Positions 18,274 to 26,940 of a stretch of 64,000 bases of DNA are shown here, one piece after another (position 1 is the stretch's first letter; the number at the start of each line of letters is the position of its first letter). Source of the DNA: DAOTXS01 sp034433515 (GTDB taxonomy: Bacteria; Chloroflexota; Anaerolineae; UBA4142); contig DAOUAL010000021.1 of the NCBI GenBank assembly GCA_034433515.1, positions 1-64,000 on the forward strand. The letters run 5' to 3'. A model generated the notes under the pieces. The model worked only from the letters and a program-made list of their open reading frames with translations. It was not told the origin of the DNA and made no database searches. The position numbers were made by a program, and so were the translations under genes.

Positions 18274-19131
18274 ATGACCGTGATGCCTCTGGCACGCCCC
18301 CGCTTTTCGCCGCTGCGTCTTGGGCGCGCGCTCTCGGCGCACGCCGTTATGTTGTTCGCCGTCGCGCTGACCTTGTTCCCGATGTTGTACGCGCTGTTGG
18401 TCAGCACGCAGACGACGCAAGAGTATTACACCTTTCCGCCCAATCTATTGCCCGGCACAGGCACGCTGCACAACTATACCGTCGCGTTCGAACGCGCCGC
18501 GCTGGCGCGCTTGGTCTTGAACACGACCATCATTTCGCTTGCCGTTGCGTTTGGCAAAATGCTGTTGAGTGTCACGGCGGGCTTTGCCTTCGTCTATTTT
18601 GATTTTCGCGGCAAGTTGGTCTTTTTCGTTCTGATTTTCCTGACCCATATGCTCCCGGTACCGGTGCGGATCGTGCCGACGTTTCAGCTGATGGATCAAC
18701 TGGGGTGGGTCAATACGTACTGGGCGCTAACCGTGCCGTTCTTCGCGAGCGCGACAGGCACACTCTTGTTTCGTCAGTTGTATATGACGGTGCCGGCTTC
18801 GCTTGCCGATGCGGCGCGGATAGACGGTGCGGGACCCTTGCAATTTCTCTGGAACATTATCGTCCCAATCTCGCGCACCAATTTGATGGCACTTTTTTTG
18901 ATTGAATTTATTTATATGTGGAATCAGTACCTGTGGCCCCTCATCGTCGCCAACACCGAAACGACGCGTGTCATTCAAGTCGGCTTGAAGGTACTGATTG
19001 CCACCGACGCGGCGGTGGAGTGGAATATCGTGATGGCGGGTGTCGTTGTGGCAATGATTCCCCCGCTCATTGTCTTGCTGTTGACACAAAAGAGTCTCAT
19101 CACGGGCTTGTCTTTGTTCGAGGAGAAGTGA
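18274..19131 (+). CDS. ugpE: ABC transporter permease, UgpE-like
   Basis: The 285-residue permease pairs with UgpA. It has six membrane helices and the coupling loop ADAARIDGAGPLQFLWNIIVPI (about residues 178-198). GGAGG lies upstream, overlapping the end of ugpA, which implies translational coupling. After it come a repeat copy and dispersed repeats, not an ATPase, so the importer must borrow an ATPase encoded elsewhere. Confidence 0.88.
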   Translation: MTVMPLARPRFSPLRLGRALSAHAVMLFAVALTLFPMLYALLVSTQTTQEYYTFPPNLLPGTGTLHNYTVAFERAALARLVLNTTIISLAVAFGKMLLSVTAGFAFVYFDFRGKLVFFVLIFLTHMLPVPVRIVPTFQLMDQLGWVNTYWALTVPFFASATGTLLFRQLYMTVPASLADAARIDGAGPLQFLWNIIVPISRTNLMALFLIEFIYMWNQYLWPLIVANTETTRVIQVGLKVLIATDAAVEWNIVMAGVVVAMIPPLIVLLLTQKSLITGLSLFEEK

Positions 19132-19287
19132 GCAATCATCCACCTAAACGAACCACACTGTGAAAATATCGCTCCAGTCGCATCTGTGATATAATTGATG
19201 AGACCGCGCATGGTACACCTTCGGGGGAAGTGGGGTTCTTCACTCCATAGGGTATCATGCGGGTCATTTTTGTAAAGGCGGCAAACC

Positions 19288-19394
19288 AGTGCAACAACAT
19301 AAAATAGTTGCATACCAGACTGAGGGGAAGACATTGACAGACGTGGCTAAAAATCGAGTTTCTACCACGTACTTTCATGTTGGTGCGCTACTAG
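19288..19394 (-). repeat. inverted-repeat mobile element, copy 3, subfamily A
   Basis: The element is in reverse orientation. The right terminal repeat reads AGTGCAACAACATAAAATAG and the left end GCGCTACTAG, with one change in each arm compared with the consensus. CTAG is kept only at the left end. Confidence 0.85.
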
Positions 19395-19495
19395 CAATGA
19401 CCTTTTGAGTCGCCCCAGCCGACTTGGCGACAGTCCTGGGCGCGTGATTCAGGGAACGTGCGTTCGGATGAAAAATGGAGGTTCGTCGTAGGCCG

Positions 19496-19551
19496 TAGGC
19501 GATTGATCGCCACATTGACACGGCACGATGAATCGCACGACTACAAGCCTA
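19496..19551. repeat. 55-bp palindromic dispersed repeat, copy A
   Basis: It starts TAGGCGATTGATCGCC and ends CGACTACAAGCCTA. The ends are complementary (TAGGC/GCCTA) and it holds internal GGCGAT/ATCGCC arms. A second copy lies 63 bases further on. Confidence 0.7.
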
Positions 19552-19614
19552 TGGCGCGATATTGCAATTTTCCAAAATAATCTGATAGAGGATGCTTGAA
19601 CATCTGGTTTGTAG

Positions 19615-19669
19615 TAGGCGATTGATCGCCTATTCAGGCGGCGCGATGAATCGCGTAACTACAAACCTA
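19615..19669. repeat. 55-bp palindromic dispersed repeat, copy B
   Basis: It starts TAGGCGATTGATCGCC and ends GTAACTACAAACCTA, nearly matching copy A. The tail of a third copy (GCGATTACAAGCCTAA) lies at 19726-19741, against the stop of the glutamate synthase C-terminal ORF. Confidence 0.7.
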
Positions 19670-19741
19670 AATCGCGTAGGGTGCGCAAGCCACTATTAGA
19701 TTATTTTGTTAAACTGCAAAATCGTGCGATTACAAGCCTAA

Positions 19742-20620
19742 TCAGTGGGGGATCACATGCCAAAACATCTGCCGTGTCTGTTCCCATCGGTTGATCAGCG
19801 CGCGTGCCCACTCACTGCCGGTCACCTCGGCGTGCCGTTGCACGAGTGAATACAAGCGGGACTCGGTCGCCGGGTGGTCCAGGCGTTGCGCGCGCACGAG
19901 TTGCGCATTCATCCGCTTGGCGAGAATGTTTTCGCTATCATAGACGAATGCCTCCCCGCCGGTCATGCCCGCGCCAAAATTTCGCCCGACGGTTCCCAGA
20001 ATAACGACAGTGCCGCCTGTCATGTACTCGCATCCGTGATCGCCCACCCCTTCGACGACAGACAGCGAGCCGCAGTTGCGGACGGCAAAGCGTTCGCCGA
20101 CGCGCCCAGCGGCAAAAAGCATTCCACCGGTCGCACCATACAACAAGGTATTGCCCGCGATGAAATTTTCGTTCGTCGCCCAACGCGCCTGCGCCGGCGG
20201 CCGCAAAACAATTTCGCCGCCCGCCATGCTTTTACCCACGTAATCGTTTGCCTCGCCGATGAGGGTGAGATGCATGCCGTTGATGCAGAACGCGCCAAAA
20301 CTCTGCCCCGCACTGCCGTGGAACGTCACGCGAATGGTGCCCGGCGGCAACCCCGCATCGCCGTAGCGCCGTGCAATTTCGCCGGCAAGTCGCGCGCCTA
20401 CCGTACGGTCGGTGTTGTGAATCTCGTGCTCGAGCACAATCGGTGTGCACGCTTCGACGGCGGGCAAGGCAGCAGCACACAACCAATCATCGAGCGTCTC
20501 GGCGGGCAGGGGATCGTTCCGTGCTTGAACATTACGTCGCGGGCGAGTCCACGTAGGATCAGGATCAATCAGCATTCGCCCTAATTCGATTTGTGGCACT
20601 TGCCAGGATTGGTTGAGCAA
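19742..20620 (-). CDS. gltB: glutamate synthase large subunit, C-terminal GXGXG domain (separate ORF)
   Basis: The 292 residues match the C-terminal part of GltB: the linker WTRPRRNVQARNDPLP, then NTDRTVGARLAGEIARRYG, GSAGQSFGAFCINGMHLTL and GEANDYVGKSMAGGEIVL, the beta-helix GXGXG domain that supports the ammonia tunnel. A full GltB is about 1,500 residues; this ORF plus the upstream one (1,227) give 1,519. The two are separated by repeat copy 4. A TTG start at 20620 has AGGGAG seven bases upstream, and an in-frame TGA two codons before it blocks simple read-through. Whether the domain is made and reassembles is unknown. Confidence 0.85.
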   Translation of the reverse strand: MLNQSWQVPQIELGRMLIDPDPTWTRPRRNVQARNDPLPAETLDDWLCAAALPAVEACTPIVLEHEIHNTDRTVGARLAGEIARRYGDAGLPPGTIRVTFHGSAGQSFGAFCINGMHLTLIGEANDYVGKSMAGGEIVLRPPAQARWATNENFIAGNTLLYGATGGMLFAAGRVGERFAVRNCGSLSVVEGVGDHGCEYMTGGTVVILGTVGRNFGAGMTGGEAFVYDSENILAKRMNAQLVRAQRLDHPATESRLYSLVQRHAEVTGSEWARALINRWEQTRQMFWHVIPH

Positions 20621-20669
20621 GAATCATCTCCCTGTTGGTAGAGGGCGCGGTATAGCACCCGCCGAACCG

Positions 20670-20767
20670 AGTGCAACAACATGATAGTTGCATACCAGAC
20701 GGAGGGGAAAATGGTTACCGAGACGGCAAAGTTTCCACTACGCCCTTTCATGTTGGTGCACTACTAG
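20670..20767 (-). repeat. inverted-repeat mobile element, copy 4, subfamily B, in gltB
   Basis: The element lies in reverse orientation between the two glutamate synthase ORFs. Its left end CTAGTAGTG supplies two consecutive in-frame TAG stops to the upstream ORF (stop at 20764-20766). It is about 9 bp shorter than the other copies because of internal deletions. Confidence 0.9.
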
Positions 20768-23700
20768 TCGGTCAGCAACGCGCTGTTGAGGACTGACCAT
20801 TTGACATCTTGCATCCCGCGCGCCAGAGTGCCGCGTTCGCCTTTGGGGCGCGGGTTAAATTTCAAGCGTTCAACGTGCCCAATCGCTTCCTCGAACGAGC
20901 GCATCCCCAGCGCCGCGAGATACTCGCGTGTCTCTTCGGCGATGAATTGAAAATAAGCCATAATGCGTGTGGGATCGTTCGGAAATTTTTTGCGCAAGTC
21001 TTCGCGCTGGGTGGCGATGCCGGTCGGGCAGGTGTTGGTGTGGCACACGCGTGCCATAATGCAGCCCGCCGCCACCAGCACCGCCGTGCCAAAGGACACC
21101 TCGTCGGCGCCCAGCAGGGCAGCAACGATGACGTGGCGCGCTGTTTTGAATCCCCCGTCCACACGCAGCCGCACCCGTCCGCGTAAATTGTTGGCGACGA
21201 GCACTTGTTGTGTCTCGGCGAGTCCCAGTTCCCAGGCGATCCCGGCATGCTTCATCGAACTGAGCGGCGAGGCGCCGGTGCCGCCGGAATGACCACTGAT
21301 CTGCACAACATCGGCGAACGCTTTGACGACGCCGGCGGCAATCGTGCCGACGCCGGCTTGGGCGACCAACTTGACCGAGACCTTGGCGCGCGGATTGATG
21401 CGTTTCAAATCGTACACCAACTGCGCCAAATCTTCGATGCTGTAAATGTCGTGGTGCGGCGGCGGCGAAATCTGCGCCGTGCCCGGCGTCGTGTAGCGAA
21501 TTGCCGCAATCTCCGCCGACACTTTGGTGCCCGGCAGTTGCCCGCCTTCCCCAGGTTTTGCACCCTGCGCAATTTTGATTTGCAATTCGTCCACCCAGGT
21601 CAAATAGGCGGGCGTCACGCCGAACCGCGCGGAGGCGACTTGCTTGATGCGGCTGTTGCTTTCGGTTTGGTAGCGCGAACGATCTTCGCCGCCTTCCCCG
21701 GCATTGCTCATTGCGCCCAAGCGATTCATCGCAATCGCAATGGCTTGGTGCGCTTCGAGCGAGAGAGCACCGTGCGACATAGCAGCCGCCGAAAAGCGTT
21801 TGAGAATCGCCGAGGCGGGCTCGACTTCGGAGAGCGGAATCGGATTGCCGAACAAGATGTCGAGATGGTCGGACAAATCGCCGGACGAATAGTCGTGCAC
21901 TTGGAGGGTGAATTGGCGATACTTGTCGTACGCGCTTTGAAAATTGCCGTTCAACACGCCGGGCGCCGTGACGGCGCTGTGCAGGGCTTTGACGACGGCT
22001 GGGTTGAAACTGTGATATTCGCCTTCCTTTTTGTATTTGTAAAAGCCATAGTTCTTGAGATGCAAGTGCGCTTCGTCTTCGCGCTGAAAGGCGTGCACGT
22101 GATGGGCAAAGACAATGCGCGCCAGGTCGCGTAACGAAATCCCGCTGATATGATTCGGCGTACCGGTGAAATAGCGATTCACCACTTGATCCGCCAGTCC
22201 GATGATTTCGAAAATCTGCGCGCCGTGATACGCATCGAGCGTAGCGATGCCCATCTTCGCCATAATTTTGAGCAAGCCCTTTTCTGCCGCACGCACAAAA
22301 TTTTCTTCGGCGCGCGCCGGCGAAAGGGCCTTTTCGTCACCTTCGCCTAGCGGTGAGGGGCGACCCGGGCGAAATGCCGCCAAGGTGCGCACACTCGCCA
22401 ACGCGAGATAGGGATTGATCGCGTCCGCGCCGTAACCGAGGAGACACGCAAATTGATGCACGTCGCGCGCATCCCCTACTTCGGCGATGAGACTGGTGCG
22501 CCAGCGTTTGCCCACGCGCAAGAGATGATGATGCACCGCGCTGACAGCGAGCAGCATGGGAATCGGCGCGCGGGTGGCTTCGGTCACGCGGTCGCTCAAA
22601 ATCAAGATGACGTTCCCAGCATTGACCGCGCGTTCGGCTTGCGCGCACAAGTTTTCTACCGCGCGTTCGAGCGCATCCTCATCCTCGCTCACCGCAAAGG
22701 TTGCACTGAGCAACGCATGCGGAAATTCGTTGTCCATCGCGCGAATTGCATCGAGTTGCGAGCGCGTGAGCAAAGGACTGTCGAGTTCGATCAGATGCGC
22801 GTGTGTAGGGGATTCGTCGAGCAGGTTGCCGCGTGCGCCCAGTAGTACGCGCAACGACATCACCAACGTTTCGCGCAACGCGTCGAGCGGTGGATTGGTC
22901 ACCTCGGCAAAGCGTTGTTTGAAATAGTGATACAACGGCCGCTCAAATTCCGAAAGAACTGCCAGCGGCGTATCGTCGCCCATAGACCCGATCGGTTCGG
23001 TGGCTCCGATAGCCATAGGGCGCAGCACGACCACCAGTTCCTCGTCGGTGTAACCAAAGAGCGCTTGCTGGCGCGTGACCGAAACGCCTTCGCCTTTGCG
23101 CGGCGCGCTCGACGTAACCGGCAAGCGTTTCATCTGCGCGTCGAGCCATTGCTGGTAGGGCTGGCGCGTTGCGTAATGATTCTTGATGTCGGCATCGTGC
23201 CAGCGTTTGCCGCGCGATACATCCACGACGAGGCATTGCCCGGGCCCCAGTTTCCCTTTTTCGACGATGCGCGCCGGATCAACTTCCAAGGCGCCGGCTT
23301 CGGAGGCTGCGACAATCAAGCCATCATCGGTAACCAGGTAGCGCACCGGACGCAAGCCATTGCGATCGAGGGCGATGCCGACGATTTGTCCATCGGAGTA
23401 GGCGACGGCGGCGGGACCGTCCCAAGGTTCCATCAAGGTCGAGTGATAGCGATAGAATGCTTTCCACGCTTCCGGCAAGTCGTCAATTTTTTCCCACGCT
23501 TCCGGCATCAGCATCAATTGCGCGTGCACCAGGTCGCGTCCGGCGAGCGCGAGCAATTCAAGCGCGTTGTCGAGCATTGCCGAATCGCTGCCCGTCGGAT
23601 CAATCACGGGCAAGAGCGACTGGGCATCGTCAAAGAGATTCGACGCGAGGTACGGTTCGCGCGCACGCATCCAAGTAACGTTGCCTTGTAAGGTGTTGAT

Positions 23701-24447
23701 TTCGCCATTATGGCAGAGGAAGCGAAAGGGTTGGGCGCGTTCCCAGTTGGGAAAGGTGTTGGTGCTATAGCGCTGGTGAAAGAGCGCGAGGGCGGTTTCG
23801 TAGGCTGGGTCGCGCAGGTCGGCATAAAAGTTAGCGAGTTGAAAGGAGATAAGCAAGCCCTTGTACACCAGCGTGCGCGACGAAAGCGACGGGATGTAGA
23901 ACGGTTCCAGCTCTGCAACGCGCGCGCGTCGTTCGATTTCTTTGCGCGCCACAAAGAGGGCACGTTCGAAGGCTAGCCCAGCCGCGAGGTGGGACGGTCG
24001 TGCCAACAACACTTGCTCGATGTGCGGACAAATCGAGCGGGCGTGGTCGCCTAGCACATCGAGGTCAATGGGCACGGGCCGCCACGCGAGAATCGGCAGA
24101 TGGTGCGTTTCGAAAACGGCTTGGATGATTTGTTTGGCTTGGCTCCGCGCCGTCACATTGGTGCGCGGTAAAAAGAACACGCCTACCGCCAGATCGCCGC
24201 GCGCCGGCGCGACCAAGCCAAGGCTTTCAAGTTCGCGAGCAAAGAAACGATGCGGAATTTGCGTGAGGACGCCCGCCCCATCGCCGGTGCGCGCATCCGC
24301 CGCAATCGCACCACGATGCGCCAGACGATTGAGCGTGGCGAGGGCATCTCGCAAAATAGCGTGCGAAGGTTGCCCGGTCAAGTGGGCGATGAAACCGGTC
24401 CCGCAGTTGGCACGCTCGCGCCCAGCAAACGATTCAACCGAAGGCAT
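20764..24447 (-). CDS. gltB: glutamate synthase large subunit, glutaminase and FMN domains (truncated by repeat)
   Basis: The product hydrolyses glutamine and transfers ammonia to 2-oxoglutarate. The 1,227 residues hold the class II amidotransferase domain with nucleophile Cys15 (ERANCGTGF; Cys becomes N-terminal after processing), the central domain, and the FMN-binding synthase domain (about 800-1,190; GGEDRSRY, PPPHHDIYSIEDLAQLVYDL, HSGGTGASP). The [3Fe-4S] cysteines lie in CIMARVCHTNTCPTGI. GAGGAG lies eight bases before the ATG. The ORF stops at the edge of repeat copy 4, and the C-terminal domain continues in a separate ORF. No small subunit (gltD) is present. Confidence 0.93.
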   Translation of the reverse strand: MPSVESFAGRERANCGTGFIAHLTGQPSHAILRDALATLNRLAHRGAIAADARTGDGAGVLTQIPHRFFARELESLGLVAPARGDLAVGVFFLPRTNVTARSQAKQIIQAVFETHHLPILAWRPVPIDLDVLGDHARSICPHIEQVLLARPSHLAAGLAFERALFVARKEIERRARVAELEPFYIPSLSSRTLVYKGLLISFQLANFYADLRDPAYETALALFHQRYSTNTFPNWERAQPFRFLCHNGEINTLQGNVTWMRAREPYLASNLFDDAQSLLPVIDPTGSDSAMLDNALELLALAGRDLVHAQLMLMPEAWEKIDDLPEAWKAFYRYHSTLMEPWDGPAAVAYSDGQIVGIALDRNGLRPVRYLVTDDGLIVAASEAGALEVDPARIVEKGKLGPGQCLVVDVSRGKRWHDADIKNHYATRQPYQQWLDAQMKRLPVTSSAPRKGEGVSVTRQQALFGYTDEELVVVLRPMAIGATEPIGSMGDDTPLAVLSEFERPLYHYFKQRFAEVTNPPLDALRETLVMSLRVLLGARGNLLDESPTHAHLIELDSPLLTRSQLDAIRAMDNEFPHALLSATFAVSEDEDALERAVENLCAQAERAVNAGNVILILSDRVTEATRAPIPMLLAVSAVHHHLLRVGKRWRTSLIAEVGDARDVHQFACLLGYGADAINPYLALASVRTLAAFRPGRPSPLGEGDEKALSPARAEENFVRAAEKGLLKIMAKMGIATLDAYHGAQIFEIIGLADQVVNRYFTGTPNHISGISLRDLARIVFAHHVHAFQREDEAHLHLKNYGFYKYKKEGEYHSFNPAVVKALHSAVTAPGVLNGNFQSAYDKYRQFTLQVHDYSSGDLSDHLDILFGNPIPLSEVEPASAILKRFSAAAMSHGALSLEAHQAIAIAMNRLGAMSNAGEGGEDRSRYQTESNSRIKQVASARFGVTPAYLTWVDELQIKIAQGAKPGEGGQLPGTKVSAEIAAIRYTTPGTAQISPPPHHDIYSIEDLAQLVYDLKRINPRAKVSVKLVAQAGVGTIAAGVVKAFADVVQISGHSGGTGASPLSSMKHAGIAWELGLAETQQVLVANNLRGRVRLRVDGGFKTARHVIVAALLGADEVSFGTAVLVAAGCIMARVCHTNTCPTGIATQREDLRKKFPNDPTRIMAYFQFIAEETREYLAALGMRSFEEAIGHVERLKFNPRPKGERGTLARGMQDVKWSVLNSALLTD

Positions 24448-25376
24448 TCACATCACTCCTCACCCCAACGGCACGGGAGATTCATGAAGCGACGGCGTAG
24501 TCGCAAGCGAACAGGGGCGACACTGCCCGAACTGCACCGGTGAGGGACTACCCGCGAATCGTCGTCACAAAACCCGAATCGAAAACATGCAACGATTCAT
24601 AACCAATCTACTCATGCGCGGGTAAGCATTCGTGACTGAGTCAGATCAAACAACAACCACCTGAGCCTGTTTTTCGCACCTCGCCGTGGGATGTTCCCGC
24701 TCTCATCCCCCACGCCGCTTTGCAGCGTGGGAAGAGTCAGGAGGGAAAGGCTATTCCGCTAGCGAAAGTACGAAATTCAGACTGAGCCTCGCTTTTGCAC
24801 CCTCGCCTGACCAATCAGAATGGGTGTACCTTGAGCGGCTGAACTAGTGCAACAACATGAAATAGGTACATACCAGACGGATGGGAAGACGTTGACAGAT
24901 GTGGCTAAAAATTGAGTTTCTACCACGTCCTTTCATGTTGGTGCACTACTAGCCACCTTGTCTATTCGCCAGGGCAGGTGTGAAATCTAGGCTGAGGTTC
25001 AAGCAGTTGGGTAACCAGACGGGCAACATGGGGATGTGGGATCTGCCTAAACCTTTTCTAGCATAAGGGAGTGTATGCCAAATCTGTCCAGCCGTCTACG
25101 GACAAGATATTTAAATTGTAACGGCTTGCCTTTGTGTAGGTTGCCTAATTGCACAATGTCCCGGCGGGCTAGCGAGTTCTCATCCGAAAAGCGTAAGAGG
25201 TGGGTGACCTTTCTAGGTCGCTGTGTTTGGCGGGCTAGAAAGCCCACGTCCACGAAAAGCCCACGCCCACGCCACGAAACTGGCGAGCACCGTCTTGTTG
25301 CAACAGTGCCGAGCCATTCGGCGCCCAAAAATATCCAAGCACGTTCGCGCGCTAACCGAGGCGATGAATGACGGTG
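24448..25376. other. gene-free stretch upstream of gltB with repeat copy 5
   Basis: No gene is supported. It contains a CCCACGC hairpin near 24709-24731 and element copy 5. Positions 24661-24680 (CCTGAGCCTGTTTTTCGCAC) recur in reverse complement near 197-217 beside copy 1. A 93-codon ORF at 25047-25328 has no recognisable motif. Confidence 0.5.
24844..24952 (-). repeat. inverted-repeat mobile element, copy 5, subfamily A
   Basis: Complete copy in reverse orientation with CTAG at both ends and both 17-bp terminal repeats intact. Confidence 0.9.
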
Positions 25377-25700
25377 TCAGCCATTGTGCAGGTATCCAAC
25401 GACGCTTCCGGTTGCGCCCAGATCAACGGTCCGGCATCCTGCGCTCAACAGTAGGTCAACGGATTGTTCGATCAACGGCGCTCGATGTGGCAAGTTGAGG
25501 GAATGACGCAACAACGTCGCTGCGCTGCAGATGCTACTCGATACCCTTGCCAGTAATGTTCGGCGCGGAACCGTGAATCGGTTCATAGACTATCAGCGCC
25601 CCTTCCCCCAGCGAAGCGGAGAGTAACATACCCATTGATCCCACGAGCATGGCGGTTTTCAAAATATCGCTAAACATGTTTTCAGGATTGTACGCCAAGA
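25377..25700 (-). pseudogene. leuB: 3-isopropylmalate dehydrogenase C-terminal remnant
   Basis: On the minus strand, 25700-25555 reads NMFSDILKTAMLVGSMGM, then SASLGEG, YEPIHGSAPNITGKGIE followed by a stop. In a shifted frame, 25545-25377 continues with SSICSAATLLRHSLNLPHRA, PLIEQSVDLLLSAGCRTVDLG. These are consecutive parts of LeuB. The N-terminal two thirds are absent, a frameshift and a stop separate the pieces, and the conserved Asp of LSDEA is altered. It is a decaying fragment, not a working leucine-synthesis gene. Confidence 0.85.
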
Positions 25701-25721
25701 CCTATTCGGTGCCCAACCGCC

Positions 25722-26909
25722 TCACGGCAAGGCGAGCGCCATCTGTGCAGCGCGATAGTGAGGATTATACTTGAGCGCCGTTTCAAATGCCCGCCGCGCT
25801 TCGGTGGGGTGTCCCAATCCGCGCAATGCCAGACCTTTGTAATAGTACGCTTCTTCAAGGTCTGGCGCTTGGCTCAAAACTTGATTGGCTAACGTCAACG
25901 CTTGATCGTATTGTTGGGTTTGCAAGTACGCCTCGAATGGCTCGAACTGGTACCACATCATTCGCCAGGGCAAACCTTGGGCGCGCGCCCGGTCGAATTC
26001 GGTCGCTGCTTCGGCGTAGCGTTTCAAGCCAACCAAAGTGGTTCCCAGATTGAATCGCGCAAAAGCGTCTTGCGCATCGTGTTCGATTTCGGCGCGCGCA
26101 CGCGCCACCGCTTGAGCGTACATCGTTTGATCGTCGCGTGCGTTCCCCAGGATCGCGCGTACCAGCGGTTCTTGCGCCGGCGAATAGATGACGATATAGA
26201 GCCGATTGAATTGCCGCCAAAACGCATCTAGATCGGCGTACGCGATTTTAACGCTGGGACCATCGTACGAATCCATCGTCGTGATTTGCTTGGCATCGTA
26301 CCCAATCACCAAACGATAGTGTCCCATCCACCCCTGCGGCTCTTTGACCAGCCCGGTTTCGATGATCACCGGCAGATCGTTCGACACAAACAACTTGAGT
26401 TGATCGAATGTGCCGTTGACGCGAACGATTGTGCGCAAACCAACGCGGCTGGCGTATGCCACCATCTCGTCGGGCCGCACGTTCTTGTCTTGCGGATTCG
26501 GTTTGGTGATTGCGGCGACATCGGCTTGCGTGTCTTTGAGACCGAAATAACTGAGATTCATTGCGAGTGTAGTTGGACCGCAATTGTTGAACTTTTGATA
26601 TTCGTGGCGTAGTCCGCGCAAAAGAAGGCTGGGTTGAATGGGGCGTACTTCAACGGCACGGGTTGGCGTACGCGTGCGAGTGGGCATTGACGGTCGTGGC
26701 GTAGCGGTAACGGTTGGAGGGATGACCGTTTCAGTTGCGGTCGGGTTAGGCGATGGAGAGGGGGGCGCGACCAAAGAGATATTTGAGGGTGTGGGCGGCA
26801 GAGGTTGAGTATGATTCGAACTGGCAACTTGGACAATCAAGAATACCCCAAGCGCCGCACCCAACGCCGCCCCAAAAAGTATGGCGAGGAGTACTTGCCT
26901 CCTCGCCAT
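25722..26909 (-). CDS. membrane-anchored C39-like peptidase domain protein with TPR repeats
   Basis: The 395-residue protein has an N-terminal membrane segment (residues 6-29) and a Pro/Thr/Ser-rich linker (35-92). A C39-like papain-fold domain follows: Cys110 in KFNNCGPTTLAMNLSYFG, His in WMGHYRLVIGYD and Asp in TTMDSYDG. Three TPR-like helices pairs (about 280-395; DAFARFNLGTTLVGLKRYAEA, EEAYYYKGLALRGLGHPTEA) close it. It is probably exported and tethered, cleaving or binding a peptide. The ATG at 26909 is the likely start; the ribosome site is weak. It follows the BMP-type permease gene by 31 bases. Confidence 0.8.
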   Translation of the reverse strand: MARRQVLLAILFGAALGAALGVFLIVQVASSNHTQPLPPTPSNISLVAPPSPSPNPTATETVIPPTVTATPRPSMPTRTRTPTRAVEVRPIQPSLLLRGLRHEYQKFNNCGPTTLAMNLSYFGLKDTQADVAAITKPNPQDKNVRPDEMVAYASRVGLRTIVRVNGTFDQLKLFVSNDLPVIIETGLVKEPQGWMGHYRLVIGYDAKQITTMDSYDGPSVKIAYADLDAFWRQFNRLYIVIYSPAQEPLVRAILGNARDDQTMYAQAVARARAEIEHDAQDAFARFNLGTTLVGLKRYAEAATEFDRARAQGLPWRMMWYQFEPFEAYLQTQQYDQALTLANQVLSQAPDLEEAYYYKGLALRGLGHPTEARRAFETALKYNPHYRAAQMALALP

Positions 26910-26940
26910 TGATGCAAGTGATGGATTCACACAAACTCGC

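Larger units (their letters stand above)
19132..19741. other. gene-free stretch with repeat copy 3 and a dispersed repeat
   Basis: No gene is seen. The stretch contains inverted-repeat element copy 3 (19288-19394) and two copies of a 55-bp palindromic repeat (19496-19551, 19615-19669). The small ORF across the first repeat is not a gene. Confidence 0.6.

Noticed and set aside
17340..18602. 420-codon plus-strand ORF across both permease genes
   Set aside because: A different frame over two real permeases, without membrane character.
25047..25328. 93-codon minus-strand ORF between repeat copy 5 and the leuB remnant
   Set aside because: It has a plausible composition but no motif, ribosome site or partner; insufficient support for a gene.
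24448..25376. Replication origin near gyrB or in the long intergenic regions
   Set aside because: No DnaA-box clusters or dnaA/dnaN genes are seen; gyrB alone is not evidence.
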